From: Thiomonas sp.
GTDB lineage: Bacteria; Pseudomonadota; Gammaproteobacteria; Burkholderiales; Burkholderiaceae
Length of the DNA: 7,410 nt
Reading direction: 5' to 3'
NCBI GenBank assembly: GCA_027443745.1
Contig: DAIAZB010000477.1
Location: 1 to 7,410, forward strand
Shown here: positions 1-7,410 of the stretch, in pieces
Layout of the letters: each line of letters starts with the position of its first letter
Position numbering within the stretch: the stretch's first letter is position 1
The notes under the pieces: generated by a model
Database searches by the model: none
Told to the model about the DNA's origin: nothing
What the model saw: only the letters and a program-made list of their open reading frames with translations
Made by a program: the position numbers and the translations under genes

Positions 1-129
1 GGGCATGTTCACATCCATGCAACAGCGCCCAACCGGCGTCGAAAACCACGCTGTTCATTTCAGCATGTTTCAGCTAATGTATCGCTCCGTTGGGAATCAC
101 CCGACTGACAGCAACTTCTATATCCTTCT
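1..129. other. Leader upstream of livK, no gene supported
   Basis: No gene can be supported here. One frame stays open to position 144, but it has no recognisable protein similarity and ends in the livK start region. The stretch holds a short imperfect direct repeat, TTTCAGCATGT (58-68) followed by TTTCAGCTAATGT (68-80), which could be part of a promoter or operator. I found no -35/-10 pair with convincing match and spacing, so no promoter is called. The livK promoter is presumably here or to the left of the window. Confidence 0.4.
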
Positions 130-134
130 GGAGG
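130..134 (+). promoter_or_regulatory. Ribosome binding site of livK
   Basis: GGAGG lies 7 bases before the ATG at 142. This is a near-ideal Shine-Dalgarno sequence and spacing. It fixes the start and fits a highly expressed periplasmic protein. Confidence 0.85.
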
Positions 135-141
135 CTCATTC

Positions 142-1278
142 ATGAAACTGAAATATGCCCTTTTGGGCTTGTCCCTGGCCATTGGCACCGCTTACGCTGC
201 CGATGATGTGACCGTGATCATTGGCAGCGCAGCGCCGATGTCCGGTCCGCAGGCCGCCTATGGGCAAGACAACACCAACGGTGTTCGCATGGCCATCAAC
301 GATCTGAACAAGAAAAACATCATGATCGGCGGCAAGAAGGTGATCTGGAAAATCGACGCACAAGACGACCAAGCCGACCCGAAACAAGCCACCTCCGTGG
401 CACAGAAGTTTGTTGACGAGAAGGTCAATGGCGTCGTGGGCCACCTGAACTCCGGCTGCACCTACCCCGCCTCGCGCATCTACAACAACGCCGGCATTCC
501 CAACATCACCCCGTCGTCGACCGATCCGAAGATTGCCGAGCAAGGCTTCAAAACCTTCTTCCGCATCATCGCCAATGACAATGCCTTGGGCGCCGGCTTG
601 GCGAACTATGCCAAGAACCAGATGAAGGCGAAGACCGTTGCCGTGATCGACGACCGTACGGCTTATGGTCAGGGCGTGGCCGATGTGTTTGCCAAAACCG
701 CGCAGAAAGACGGCATGAAAGTGCTGGATCGTGAATACACCAACGATAAGGCCACCGACTTCTCCGCCATCCTGACCAAGATCAAGGCGGCCAATCCCGA
801 CGTGATTTTCTATGGCGGCATGTACACCCAGGCCGGCCCGATGCTGCGCCAGATGGAACAGCTCGGCATCAAGGCCAAGTTCATGGGCGGCGACGGCATC
901 TGTGCGCCGGAGTTGGCCAAGTTGGCCGGCAAGGCTGCCGACGTCACGGTTTGTGCCGAGGGCGGTTCACCGCTGTCGCAAATGCCGGGCGGCGATGCCT
1001 GGAAGAAGCGCTACGACGCCGAGTTCGGCGCCAGTGCCTTCCAGATCTACTCTCCTTATGCCTACGACGCCACCATGGTGCTCGCCACGGCCATGGAAAA
1101 GGCCAAATCGGTTGAGCCGGCGAAGTACCTGCCATTTGTGCAGAAGATCGACTACAACGGCGTCACCAAGAAGGACATCCATTTCATGGCTGACGGTAAT
1201 CTGGCTCAGCCGACCATCACCCTGTCGACGTTTGACAACGGTGTGAAGAAGGTTGTTGCTGTCGAATCCGTGAAGTAA
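142..1278 (+). CDS. livK: Branched-chain amino-acid ABC transporter, periplasmic substrate-binding protein (LivK/LivJ family)
   Basis: This 378-residue protein is the soluble receptor of a high-affinity ABC importer; it would capture leucine, isoleucine, valine or a related amino acid in the periplasm and deliver it to LivHM permeases. Seen: a Sec signal peptide (basic KLK, then hydrophobic residues 5-17) with a likely signal-peptidase I site after TAYA at residue 19; a type I periplasmic-binding fold beginning VTVIIGSAAPMSG (residues 23-35); the ligand-loop region GHLNSGCTYPA (100-110) and NITPSSTDP (121-129), matching the LivJ GHLCSSSTQPA and ISP-ATNP segments; and DDRTAYGQGVADVF (170-183) at the lobe crossover. 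There is no lipobox, so it is probably free in the periplasm. Cysteines occur at 106, 254 and 271; the last two could form a disulfide (inference). Length is usual for the family. No permease or ATPase genes follow: a hairpin and terminator close the unit, so it is the last gene of a liv operon or stands alone. The exact ligand cannot be read from sequence. Confidence 0.93.
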   Translation: MKLKYALLGLSLAIGTAYAADDVTVIIGSAAPMSGPQAAYGQDNTNGVRMAINDLNKKNIMIGGKKVIWKIDAQDDQADPKQATSVAQKFVDEKVNGVVGHLNSGCTYPASRIYNNAGIPNITPSSTDPKIAEQGFKTFFRIIANDNALGAGLANYAKNQMKAKTVAVIDDRTAYGQGVADVFAKTAQKDGMKVLDREYTNDKATDFSAILTKIKAANPDVIFYGGMYTQAGPMLRQMEQLGIKAKFMGGDGICAPELAKLAGKAADVTVCAEGGSPLSQMPGGDAWKKRYDAEFGASAFQIYSPYAYDATMVLATAMEKAKSVEPAKYLPFVQKIDYNGVTKKDIHFMADGNLAQPTITLSTFDNGVKKVVAVESVK

Positions 1279-1289
1279 AGTTCGAGCGT

Positions 1290-1320
1290 AATGCGGCCGG
1301 CCAACCGGTCGGTCTGCATT
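1290..1320 (+). repeat. Hairpin in the livK 3' untranslated region
   Basis: An inverted repeat starts 12 bases after the livK stop. AATGC (1290-1294) pairs with GCATT (1316-1320). The inner arms GGCCGGCC (1295-1302) and GGTCGGTCT (1307-1315) pair with two G-T wobbles and one bulge, closing on an AACC loop. It has no T tract, so it is not itself an intrinsic terminator. A role in protecting the transcript's 3' end is possible (inference). Confidence 0.55.
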
Positions 1321-1342
1321 CCGCGTGACAGCGTCAGATTTG

Positions 1343-1367
1343 AAACGCCCGTGACGGGCGTTTTTTT
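1343..1367 (+). terminator. Rho-independent terminator after livK
   Basis: A perfect 9-bp stem, AAACGCCCG (1343-1351) with CGGGCGTTT (1355-1363), closes on a TGA triloop and runs into seven T residues (1361-1367). This is a textbook intrinsic terminator on the plus strand. It ends livK transcription only 38 bases before the greB start. Confidence 0.93.
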
Positions 1368-1391
1368 GTTGGGGCCAGCTTGACCTGACCC

Positions 1392-1396
1392 AGGGA
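1392..1396 (+). promoter_or_regulatory. Ribosome binding site of greB
   Basis: AGGGA lies 9 bases before the ATG at 1406 and supports that start. The spacing is slightly long but acceptable. Confidence 0.6.
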
Positions 1397-1405
1397 TTCG
1401 ACAAG

Positions 1406-1972
1406 ATGAACAAGGCTTTCACCCGCGAGGACACATCGCGCGAACAGGACGATGACGACGAGGTGCGCTTGCCGGACTTGCCGGCGGGAAGCAAAAACTA
1501 CATCACCCCGGCAGGATTCAGCCGACTGCGCGAAGAACTCAAGAGCTTGATCGAACGCGACCGACCCAAGGTTGTCGAGATCGTGTCCTGGGCAGCTTCG
1601 AATGGGGACCGCTCTGAAAATGGCGACTACATCTACGGAAAAAAGCGGCTGCGTGAAATCGACCGGCGCATTCGCTTCTTGACCAAGCGTCTGGATTTGG
1701 CCGAGGTGGTGGATCCATCCGGCCAGCATGGCAATGATCAGATTTTTTTCGGGGCCACGGTGCGCTATGTGGACAATCAGGGTGTCGAGCGTTTGGTCAC
1801 CATCGTTGGCGCCGACGAGGTCGACCTGGAGCGTGGCCACATCAGTTGGATATCCCCGGTGGCGCGCGCCCTGCTGAAGTCGCGCGATGGCGACGTCGTC
1901 AACCTCCCAACACCTGGAGGCCTGCTGCAGCTTGAAATTCTCGAAGTGACTTACCCGGTACCGGGAGTCTGA
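1406..1972 (+). CDS. greB: Transcription elongation factor GreB
   Basis: This 188-residue protein inserts into the secondary channel of RNA polymerase and stimulates cleavage of backtracked RNA so stalled complexes resume. Seen: a variable acidic N-terminal tail with DDDDE (15-19); an antiparallel coiled coil from about residue 33 to 105; at its tip the acidic motif GDRSENGDY (67-75), where D68 and E71 correspond to the residues that help hold catalytic Mg in Gre factors; the GreB-type stretch YIYGKKRLREIDRRIRFL (75-92), which separates it from GreA; and a C-terminal FKBP-like domain (about 112-186) with ISWISPVARALL and GDVVNLPTPGG. Length is somewhat above E. coli GreB because of the N-terminal tail, and the MNKAF start is usual for betaproteobacterial GreB. 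It is convergent with spoT, 11 bases between stops. Its promoter is unclear, because a strong terminator lies just upstream. Confidence 0.95.
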   Translation: MNKAFTREDTSREQDDDDEVRLPDLPAGSKNYITPAGFSRLREELKSLIERDRPKVVEIVSWAASNGDRSENGDYIYGKKRLREIDRRIRFLTKRLDLAEVVDPSGQHGNDQIFFGATVRYVDNQGVERLVTIVGADEVDLERGHISWISPVARALLKSRDGDVVNLPTPGGLLQLEILEVTYPVPGV

Positions 1973-1983
1973 GAGCACAGGCC

Positions 1984-4347
<2,364 letters not shown>

Positions 4348-4396
4348 GGCGAAGGCGCATCAAGGGCACCGCGCGCCCGGCAGGTTGAGGCGGCGG

Positions 4397-4600
4397 TCAG
4401 GCAGGAACGCGCTTGAGCATTTCAATCCCGATCTGCCCCGCGGCGATTTCGCGTAGCGCCGTAACGACCGGTTTGTCACGGGTTTCGATCTTGGGTGTAT
4501 GACCCTGGGCCAGCATGCGTGCGCGGTAAGTGGCGGCCAGAACGAGCTGGAAGCGGTTGGGGATTTTTTCCAGGCAATCTTCAACGGTGATACGGGCCAT
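4397..4600 (-). CDS. rpoZ: RNA polymerase omega subunit
   Basis: This 67-residue protein is the omega subunit, which binds the beta-prime subunit, helps its folding and assembly, and contributes to ppGpp binding site 1 of RNA polymerase. Seen: the family start [17 protein letters not shown]; the core ATYRARML (23-30) with the following [16 protein letters not shown] segment (41-56); length is in the short betaproteobacterial range. The N-terminal A2-R3-(I/V)4 residues, which contact ppGpp in E. coli omega, are kept (I replaces V). The reading frame extends 45 codons further upstream, but the family's conserved N-terminus and a weak TGGAA 7 bases before the ATG favour the start at 4600. It lies 31 bases after gmk and 49 bases before spoT, the classical gmk-rpoZ-spoT order of proteobacteria. 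Confidence 0.96.
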   Translation of the reverse strand: MARITVEDCLEKIPNRFQLVLAATYRARMLAQGHTPKIETRDKPVVTALREIAAGQIGIEMLKRVPA

Positions 4601-4631
4601 TGTGTTTCCAGTGTGATTGAGAGCAAGGCAT

Positions 4632-5252
4632 TCAGAGGATGCCGAGTGCTTTGAACACCTCAGGATGCGCGCGGCGTTGGGCCGCGTATCGCAAGCGCTG
4701 TGCAGCAACGATGGACTGCAAATCACGCAGCGCATGAGCGAAATCGTGATTCACAATTATAAAGTCGAAGGCGCTGGCGTGTGGCGTTTCAAGCCGCGCA
4801 TCATGCAACCGACGGGCAATGACATCGGCGGCATCCTCGCCGCGCCGCTGCAAACGCGCCTCCAACTCTTCAAACGAAGGCGGCAGCAGATAGACGCTGA
4901 CGGCATTGCTGAACTTGCGCTTGACTTGCTCGGCGCCTTGCCAGTCGATTTCCAGCATCACATCCACCCCCTGGGCCATGCGTTGTTGCAGCCAATGCCG
5001 CGACGTGCCGTACAGGTTGCCATGCACTTCCGCCCATTCGAGAAAATCACCAGCGTCGATGCGGCGTTGAAATTCCGTACGCTCGACAAAAATGTATTCC
5101 CGGCCATCCTGCTCTTGGCCACGGGGGGTGCGCGTGGTGTATGAAATGGATAGTTGGATGCCCTTGTCTTTTGACAGCAGCTTTTGCACCAAGCTGGATT
5201 TTCCAGCACCACTTGGGGCTGCAACGACAAATAAATTGCCCGGAAAGTCCAT
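4632..5252 (-). CDS. gmk: Guanylate kinase
   Basis: This 206-residue cytoplasmic enzyme phosphorylates GMP (and dGMP) with ATP to give GDP, an essential step supplying GTP and the substrate for ppGpp. Seen: the P-loop [10 protein letters not shown] (12-21) near the N-terminus; the GMP-binding segment [19 protein letters not shown] (35-53); [17 protein letters not shown] (68-84), which contributes Glu and Tyr contacts to the base; EIDWQGA (101-107), the Walker B-like Asp strand; and the lid RLQRRGED (133-140). Length is normal for bacterial Gmk. The frame runs 33 codons further upstream into the end of yicC; the start at 5252 is chosen because homologues begin just before the P-loop strand. 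No good Shine-Dalgarno is visible there (the leader ends in CCCCCACGC), so translation may depend on coupling or an unstructured leader. It lies between yicC and rpoZ in the same orientation. Confidence 0.95.
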   Translation of the reverse strand: MDFPGNLFVVAAPSGAGKSSLVQKLLSKDKGIQLSISYTTRTPRGQEQDGREYIFVERTEFQRRIDAGDFLEWAEVHGNLYGTSRHWLQQRMAQGVDVMLEIDWQGAEQVKRKFSNAVSVYLLPPSFEELEARLQRRGEDAADVIARRLHDARLETPHASAFDFIIVNHDFAHALRDLQSIVAAQRLRYAAQRRAHPEVFKALGIL

Positions 5253-5308
5253 GCGTGGGGGTCTTGGCTGGGGTGTGTTGCGACAAAAGGAACTGACTGC
5301 CCGGTGAT

Positions 5309-6214
5309 CTATTCGAGGTTCTGCACCTGCTCGCGCATCTGCTCGATGCAAACCTTCATCTGAACCGTCAGTTCGCTGAGTTCGAGCACGGCGGACTTCG
5401 AACCCAGAGTATTGGCTTCGCGATGCAATTCCTGGATCAGGAAGTCCAGGCGTTTGCCGACTTCTCCACCTTCGTCGAGAACTTTGCGAATGGCATCGAG
5501 ATGCGATTGTAGACGGCTGATTTCCTCTGCAACGTCAATCCGAAGGGCGAAAGCCGTGGTTTCCTGCAACAGACGATCACGCACTGCCTCTGGGTCCGGG
5601 TTGCCGCCAAGTGCCTGTAACGCTTCGTTCCAGCGCGCCATGAAACGCTCCTGTTGCCGCGCCACGGCCTGCGGCGCCACTTGCTCGGCCGCGAGTGCCC
5701 ACTGTTGCAGTTGGGCGCAACGGTCCAGCAAAAAACTCCGCAGCCGCTCACCCTCGGCCGAGCGCGCTGCCTGCAGGGCGATCAGGGCCGCTTCGGCTGC
5801 GCACTGCATGGCTTGGGTCAGCATGGCGGGGTCCGCATGCGGCTGTAGCTGTTGTGCAGCACTCAGGCGCCAGACATCGGCCACGGAAAGGCTGCGCAAA
5901 TGGGGTGCGCGCTTGAGCAGAACGGTTTCGGCTTGCAGCAACGGTTCGATCTGTTGCAGATCGGGTAGGGCTTGTGCGGACTGTGCCTCGTCCAGATTGA
6001 TGCGGCATTCCACCTTGCCGCGGCGCAGTTGCTGGGTCAAAAGCGCGCGTAGAGAGGCTTCGCTGGCCCGCAATTCGTCTGGCAGGCGGAACATCAGATC
6101 GAGAAACCGACTGTTCACGCTACGCAATTCCAGACGAACGGCAAGTGGAGGTTGTGCGCCTGCGACAGCCATGCTGACTTCAGCGTAACCGGTCATGCTA
6201 TAAAGTAATTTCAC
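5309..6214 (-). CDS. yicC: YicC family endoribonuclease, GTG start
   Basis: This 301-residue protein belongs to the YicC family; E. coli YicC is an endoribonuclease linked with degradation of the small RNA RyhB. Seen: the family N-terminus YSMTGYAEV (5-13); [12 protein letters not shown] (29-40), the hallmark of the YicC N-terminal domain; [11 protein letters not shown] (64-74); a long helical middle; and the C-terminal DUF1732 block with [18 protein letters not shown] (225-242), [20 protein letters not shown] (253-272) and [11 protein letters not shown] (291-301). GTG at 6214 is chosen over the longer frame (ATG at 6322) and over ATG at 6196: AGGGAG lies exactly 6 bases before the GTG, and the resulting KLLYSMTG start matches homologues. 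It is probably the first gene of the yicC-gmk-rpoZ-spoT unit, divergent from the kinase gene. The target RNA in this organism is unknown. Confidence 0.92.
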   Translation of the reverse strand: MKLLYSMTGYAEVSMAVAGAQPPLAVRLELRSVNSRFLDLMFRLPDELRASEASLRALLTQQLRRGKVECRINLDEAQSAQALPDLQQIEPLLQAETVLLKRAPHLRSLSVADVWRLSAAQQLQPHADPAMLTQAMQCAAEAALIALQAARSAEGERLRSFLLDRCAQLQQWALAAEQVAPQAVARQQERFMARWNEALQALGGNPDPEAVRDRLLQETTAFALRIDVAEEISRLQSHLDAIRKVLDEGGEVGKRLDFLIQELHREANTLGSKSAVLELSELTVQMKVCIEQMREQVQNLE

Positions 6215-6220
6215 TCGGCG

Positions 6221-6226
6221 CTCCCT
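6221..6226 (-). promoter_or_regulatory. Ribosome binding site of yicC, inside a small hairpin loop
   Basis: AGGGAG (read on the minus strand) lies 6 bases before GTG 6214 and decides that start. It sits in the loop between CGGCG and CGCCG arms (6235-6239 and 6216-6220 on the plus strand), which could form a 5-bp stem ending one base before the start codon. Confidence 0.75.
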
Positions 6227-6246
6227 GGTTTGGACGCCGCATTTTT

Positions 6247-6257
6247 CCACAGTGTGG
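6247..6257. promoter_or_regulatory. Palindrome in the divergent yicC/kinase intergenic region
   Basis: CCACAGTGTGG is an 11-base perfect palindrome around a central G, flanked by five T on the left. It sits in the 94-base gap between divergent genes. It could be an operator, but no second copy or known regulator site supports this. No convincing promoter hexamers were found on either strand of the gap. Confidence 0.25.
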
Positions 6258-6308
6258 GCCGCCAGCCGGGAATTCACCAGTCGGGCATTCCTGCCGTCTT
6301 CACGCCAT

Positions 6309-7379
6309 ATGTCGAAAGCCAAACCCGCACCACTCGAACCCGATATCCAAGTCGGCGGCTACCGCATCCTGCGCAAGCTCGCCAGCGGCGGCTTCGGCGT
6401 GGTTTACCTCGCCCTGACCTCCGACGGCCAGCGCGTGGCCATCAAGGAGTATTTGCCGGCATCCCTGGTGGAGCGCGCGGCCGGCGAAATGGTGCCCATC
6501 GCGCATCCGGAGAAGTTGGCGCTTTACCGGCTTGGTTTGAAGAGTTTTTTCGAAGAAGGCCGTTCGCTTGCACAAATTTCGCACCCCAGTGTTGTCGGCG
6601 TGCTGAATTTTTTTCGCGAGAACGAAACCGTTTACATGGTGATGAATTATCTAGAGGGCTCGTCGCTTCAGGAGTTCGTCATCACTGCGCGTGAACTCAA
6701 ACGCAAAAAGATTTTCCGCGAGTCGACCATCCGTTCGCTCTATGACGAAATTCTTCAGGGTCTGCGTGTGGTGCATCAGCACAAGATGCTGCACCTTGAC
6801 ATCAAGCCGGCCAACCTCTTCATCACCGACGAGGACAAACCCATCCTGATCGACTTCGGCGCAGCTCGTGAAGTGCTCGGGCAGCAGGACAAGCGATTTC
6901 GGCCTATGTACACCCCCGGTTTTGCCGCGCCGGAGATGTACAAGCGGGACGCCTCCTTCGGCCCTTGGACTGATATTTATTCCGTCGGCGCCTGCATCTA
7001 TGCGTCGATGACAGGCTATCCACCTTACGAGGCGACGCAGCGACTGGAAAAGGATCGATTGCCCATGCAGCTCTCGAAGCTTCGCGGCGTCTATTCCGAC
7101 AATCTGATCGAGATTGTCGAATGGTGCATGTCGCTCGATCCGCTGGCACGGCCACAAAGCGTGTTCAACCTGCAAAAGGAACTGGGTGCCGAGAATCCGC
7201 GGCGCTATACCCAACTGACGCTCAGCGAAAAACTGCGCATGCAAATTGACGAACTGGTGCATGACACCAAGGCGCGCGTGGACAAGGCCAAGCAGGTCAC
7301 GCGCATGGGCGGGGCAACCCGCATGGGCCCTGCGGTCGGAGGGCGCGAGCGGACGCCTGTAGGGCGCGACAAATCATGA
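6309..7379 (+). CDS. Serine/threonine protein kinase (bacterial Hanks-type, cytoplasmic)
   Basis: This 356-residue protein is a eukaryotic-like protein kinase; its substrate is unknown. Seen: a glycine loop LASGGFGVVYLA (24-35), first Gly replaced by Ala; the ATP lysine K46 in VAIKEY; a likely helix-C Glu at E83 (EEGRSLAQISHP); the catalytic loop LHLDIKPANLFI (161-172) with D164 as base, K166 and N169; DFG (182-184); the P+1 segment YTPGFAAPE (201-209); DIYSVGA (222-228); and a closing RPQSV segment. The usual HRD Arg is Leu, making it a non-RD kinase. There is no transmembrane segment, PASTA or other sensor domain. After the domain (about 300) comes a charged helix and a basic tail with the repeat TRMGGATRMG (331-340). 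ATG 6309 is preferred over GTG 6252 because it directly precedes the domain, but no Shine-Dalgarno is visible. Its TGA overlaps the next gene's ATG (ATGA), suggesting translational coupling to a likely phosphatase. Confidence 0.9.
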   Translation: MSKAKPAPLEPDIQVGGYRILRKLASGGFGVVYLALTSDGQRVAIKEYLPASLVERAAGEMVPIAHPEKLALYRLGLKSFFEEGRSLAQISHPSVVGVLNFFRENETVYMVMNYLEGSSLQEFVITARELKRKKIFRESTIRSLYDEILQGLRVVHQHKMLHLDIKPANLFITDEDKPILIDFGAAREVLGQQDKRFRPMYTPGFAAPEMYKRDASFGPWTDIYSVGACIYASMTGYPPYEATQRLEKDRLPMQLSKLRGVYSDNLIEIVEWCMSLDPLARPQSVFNLQKELGAENPRRYTQLTLSEKLRMQIDELVHDTKARVDKAKQVTRMGGATRMGPAVGGRERTPVGRDKS

Positions 7380-7410
7380 AATTCTCGGTCTATCAGGTCA
7401 GTCGTCGTGG
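7376..7410 (+). CDS. Probable PP2C-family Ser/Thr phosphatase, 5' fragment cut by window end
   Basis: Only eleven full codons are visible, reading MKFSVYQVSRR plus the first two bases of a Gly codon. The start overlaps the kinase stop by four bases (ATGA). The MKFSVYQ-SR-G opening is what I recall for PP2C-type protein phosphatases paired with this kinase in betaproteobacteria, and a kinase with its phosphatase in one operon would make biochemical sense. The fragment is too short for motif evidence (the metal-binding DG-GG motifs would lie beyond the window), so the identity is an inference from the N-terminus and context. Confidence 0.6.
   Translation, partial: MKFSVYQVSRR

Noticed and set aside
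1334..1978. Minus-strand open frame (214 codons) covering greB
   Set aside because: It is the antisense of a full-length, motif-complete GreB and crosses the livK terminator hairpin; no independent support.
4601..4735. N-terminal extension of rpoZ by 45 codons
   Set aside because: The extension would read through the end of gmk out of frame and is not part of any omega protein; the start at 4600 gives the conserved [10 protein letters not shown]-terminus.
5412..6188. Plus-strand open frame (258 codons) opposite yicC
   Set aside because: The translation is Arg/Ser/Ala/Cys-rich low-complexity sequence typical of a shadow frame; YicC on the minus strand has all family motifs.
6215..6322. Longer yicC start (ATG 6322)
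   Set aside because: It would overlap the kinase start and add 36 residues with no family match, whereas GTG 6214 has a well-spaced AGGGAG and gives the normal N-terminus.
6651..7262. Minus-strand open frame (203 codons) opposite the kinase
   Set aside because: It is antisense to the intact kinase domain and shows no protein similarity I recognise.

Overview
The window looks like a stretch of betaproteobacterial chromosome, probably Burkholderiales. This rests on three things: GC-rich codon use throughout, protein sequences of betaproteobacterial type (for example the GreB N-terminus MNKAF and the long bifunctional SpoT), and the gene order. The order PP2C phosphatase / Ser-Thr kinase / yicC / gmk / rpoZ / spoT / greB is one I associate with that group. 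It is housekeeping chromosome. I see no insertion sequence, phage gene, CRISPR array, tRNA or rRNA.

Layout, left to right. Positions 1-141 are a leader with no supported gene. Positions 142-1278 (+) encode a secreted branched-chain amino-acid binding protein (LivK/LivJ family). It is followed by a 3' hairpin (1290-1320) and a strong intrinsic terminator (1343-1367). greB (1406-1972, +) follows closely. It is convergent with spoT (1984-4347, -), leaving 11 bases between stop codons. On the minus strand the order of transcription is yicC (6214-5309), gmk (5252-4632), rpoZ (4600-4397), spoT (4347-1984), with gaps of 56, 31 and 49 bases, so a single operon is likely. Divergent from yicC across 94 bases lies a Ser/Thr protein kinase (6309-7379, +). 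Its stop codon overlaps the start of a further gene, cut by the window end, that begins like a PP2C-type phosphatase.

How the genes fit together. The minus-strand operon concerns guanine nucleotides and transcription. Gmk makes GDP from GMP. SpoT makes and degrades (p)ppGpp. RpoZ (omega) forms part of a ppGpp binding site on RNA polymerase. YicC is an endoribonuclease family protein. GreB, next door, acts in the secondary channel of RNA polymerase. The kinase/phosphatase pair beside them is a candidate reversible phosphorylation module of unknown target.

The most notable observation is in SpoT. The Asp of the conserved hydrolase motif KLADRxHNMRT, a known metal ligand in the Rel family, is Tyr here (residue 188, codon 3784-3786). 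A second family-conserved residue, the His of APxAHRLG, is also Tyr (residue 220). The other hydrolase ligands and the synthetase residues are intact. This predicts impaired ppGpp hydrolysis, or else a lineage-specific active site or a sequence error. Apart from that I see small RNA-level structures and start-site oddities, but no clearly novel system.
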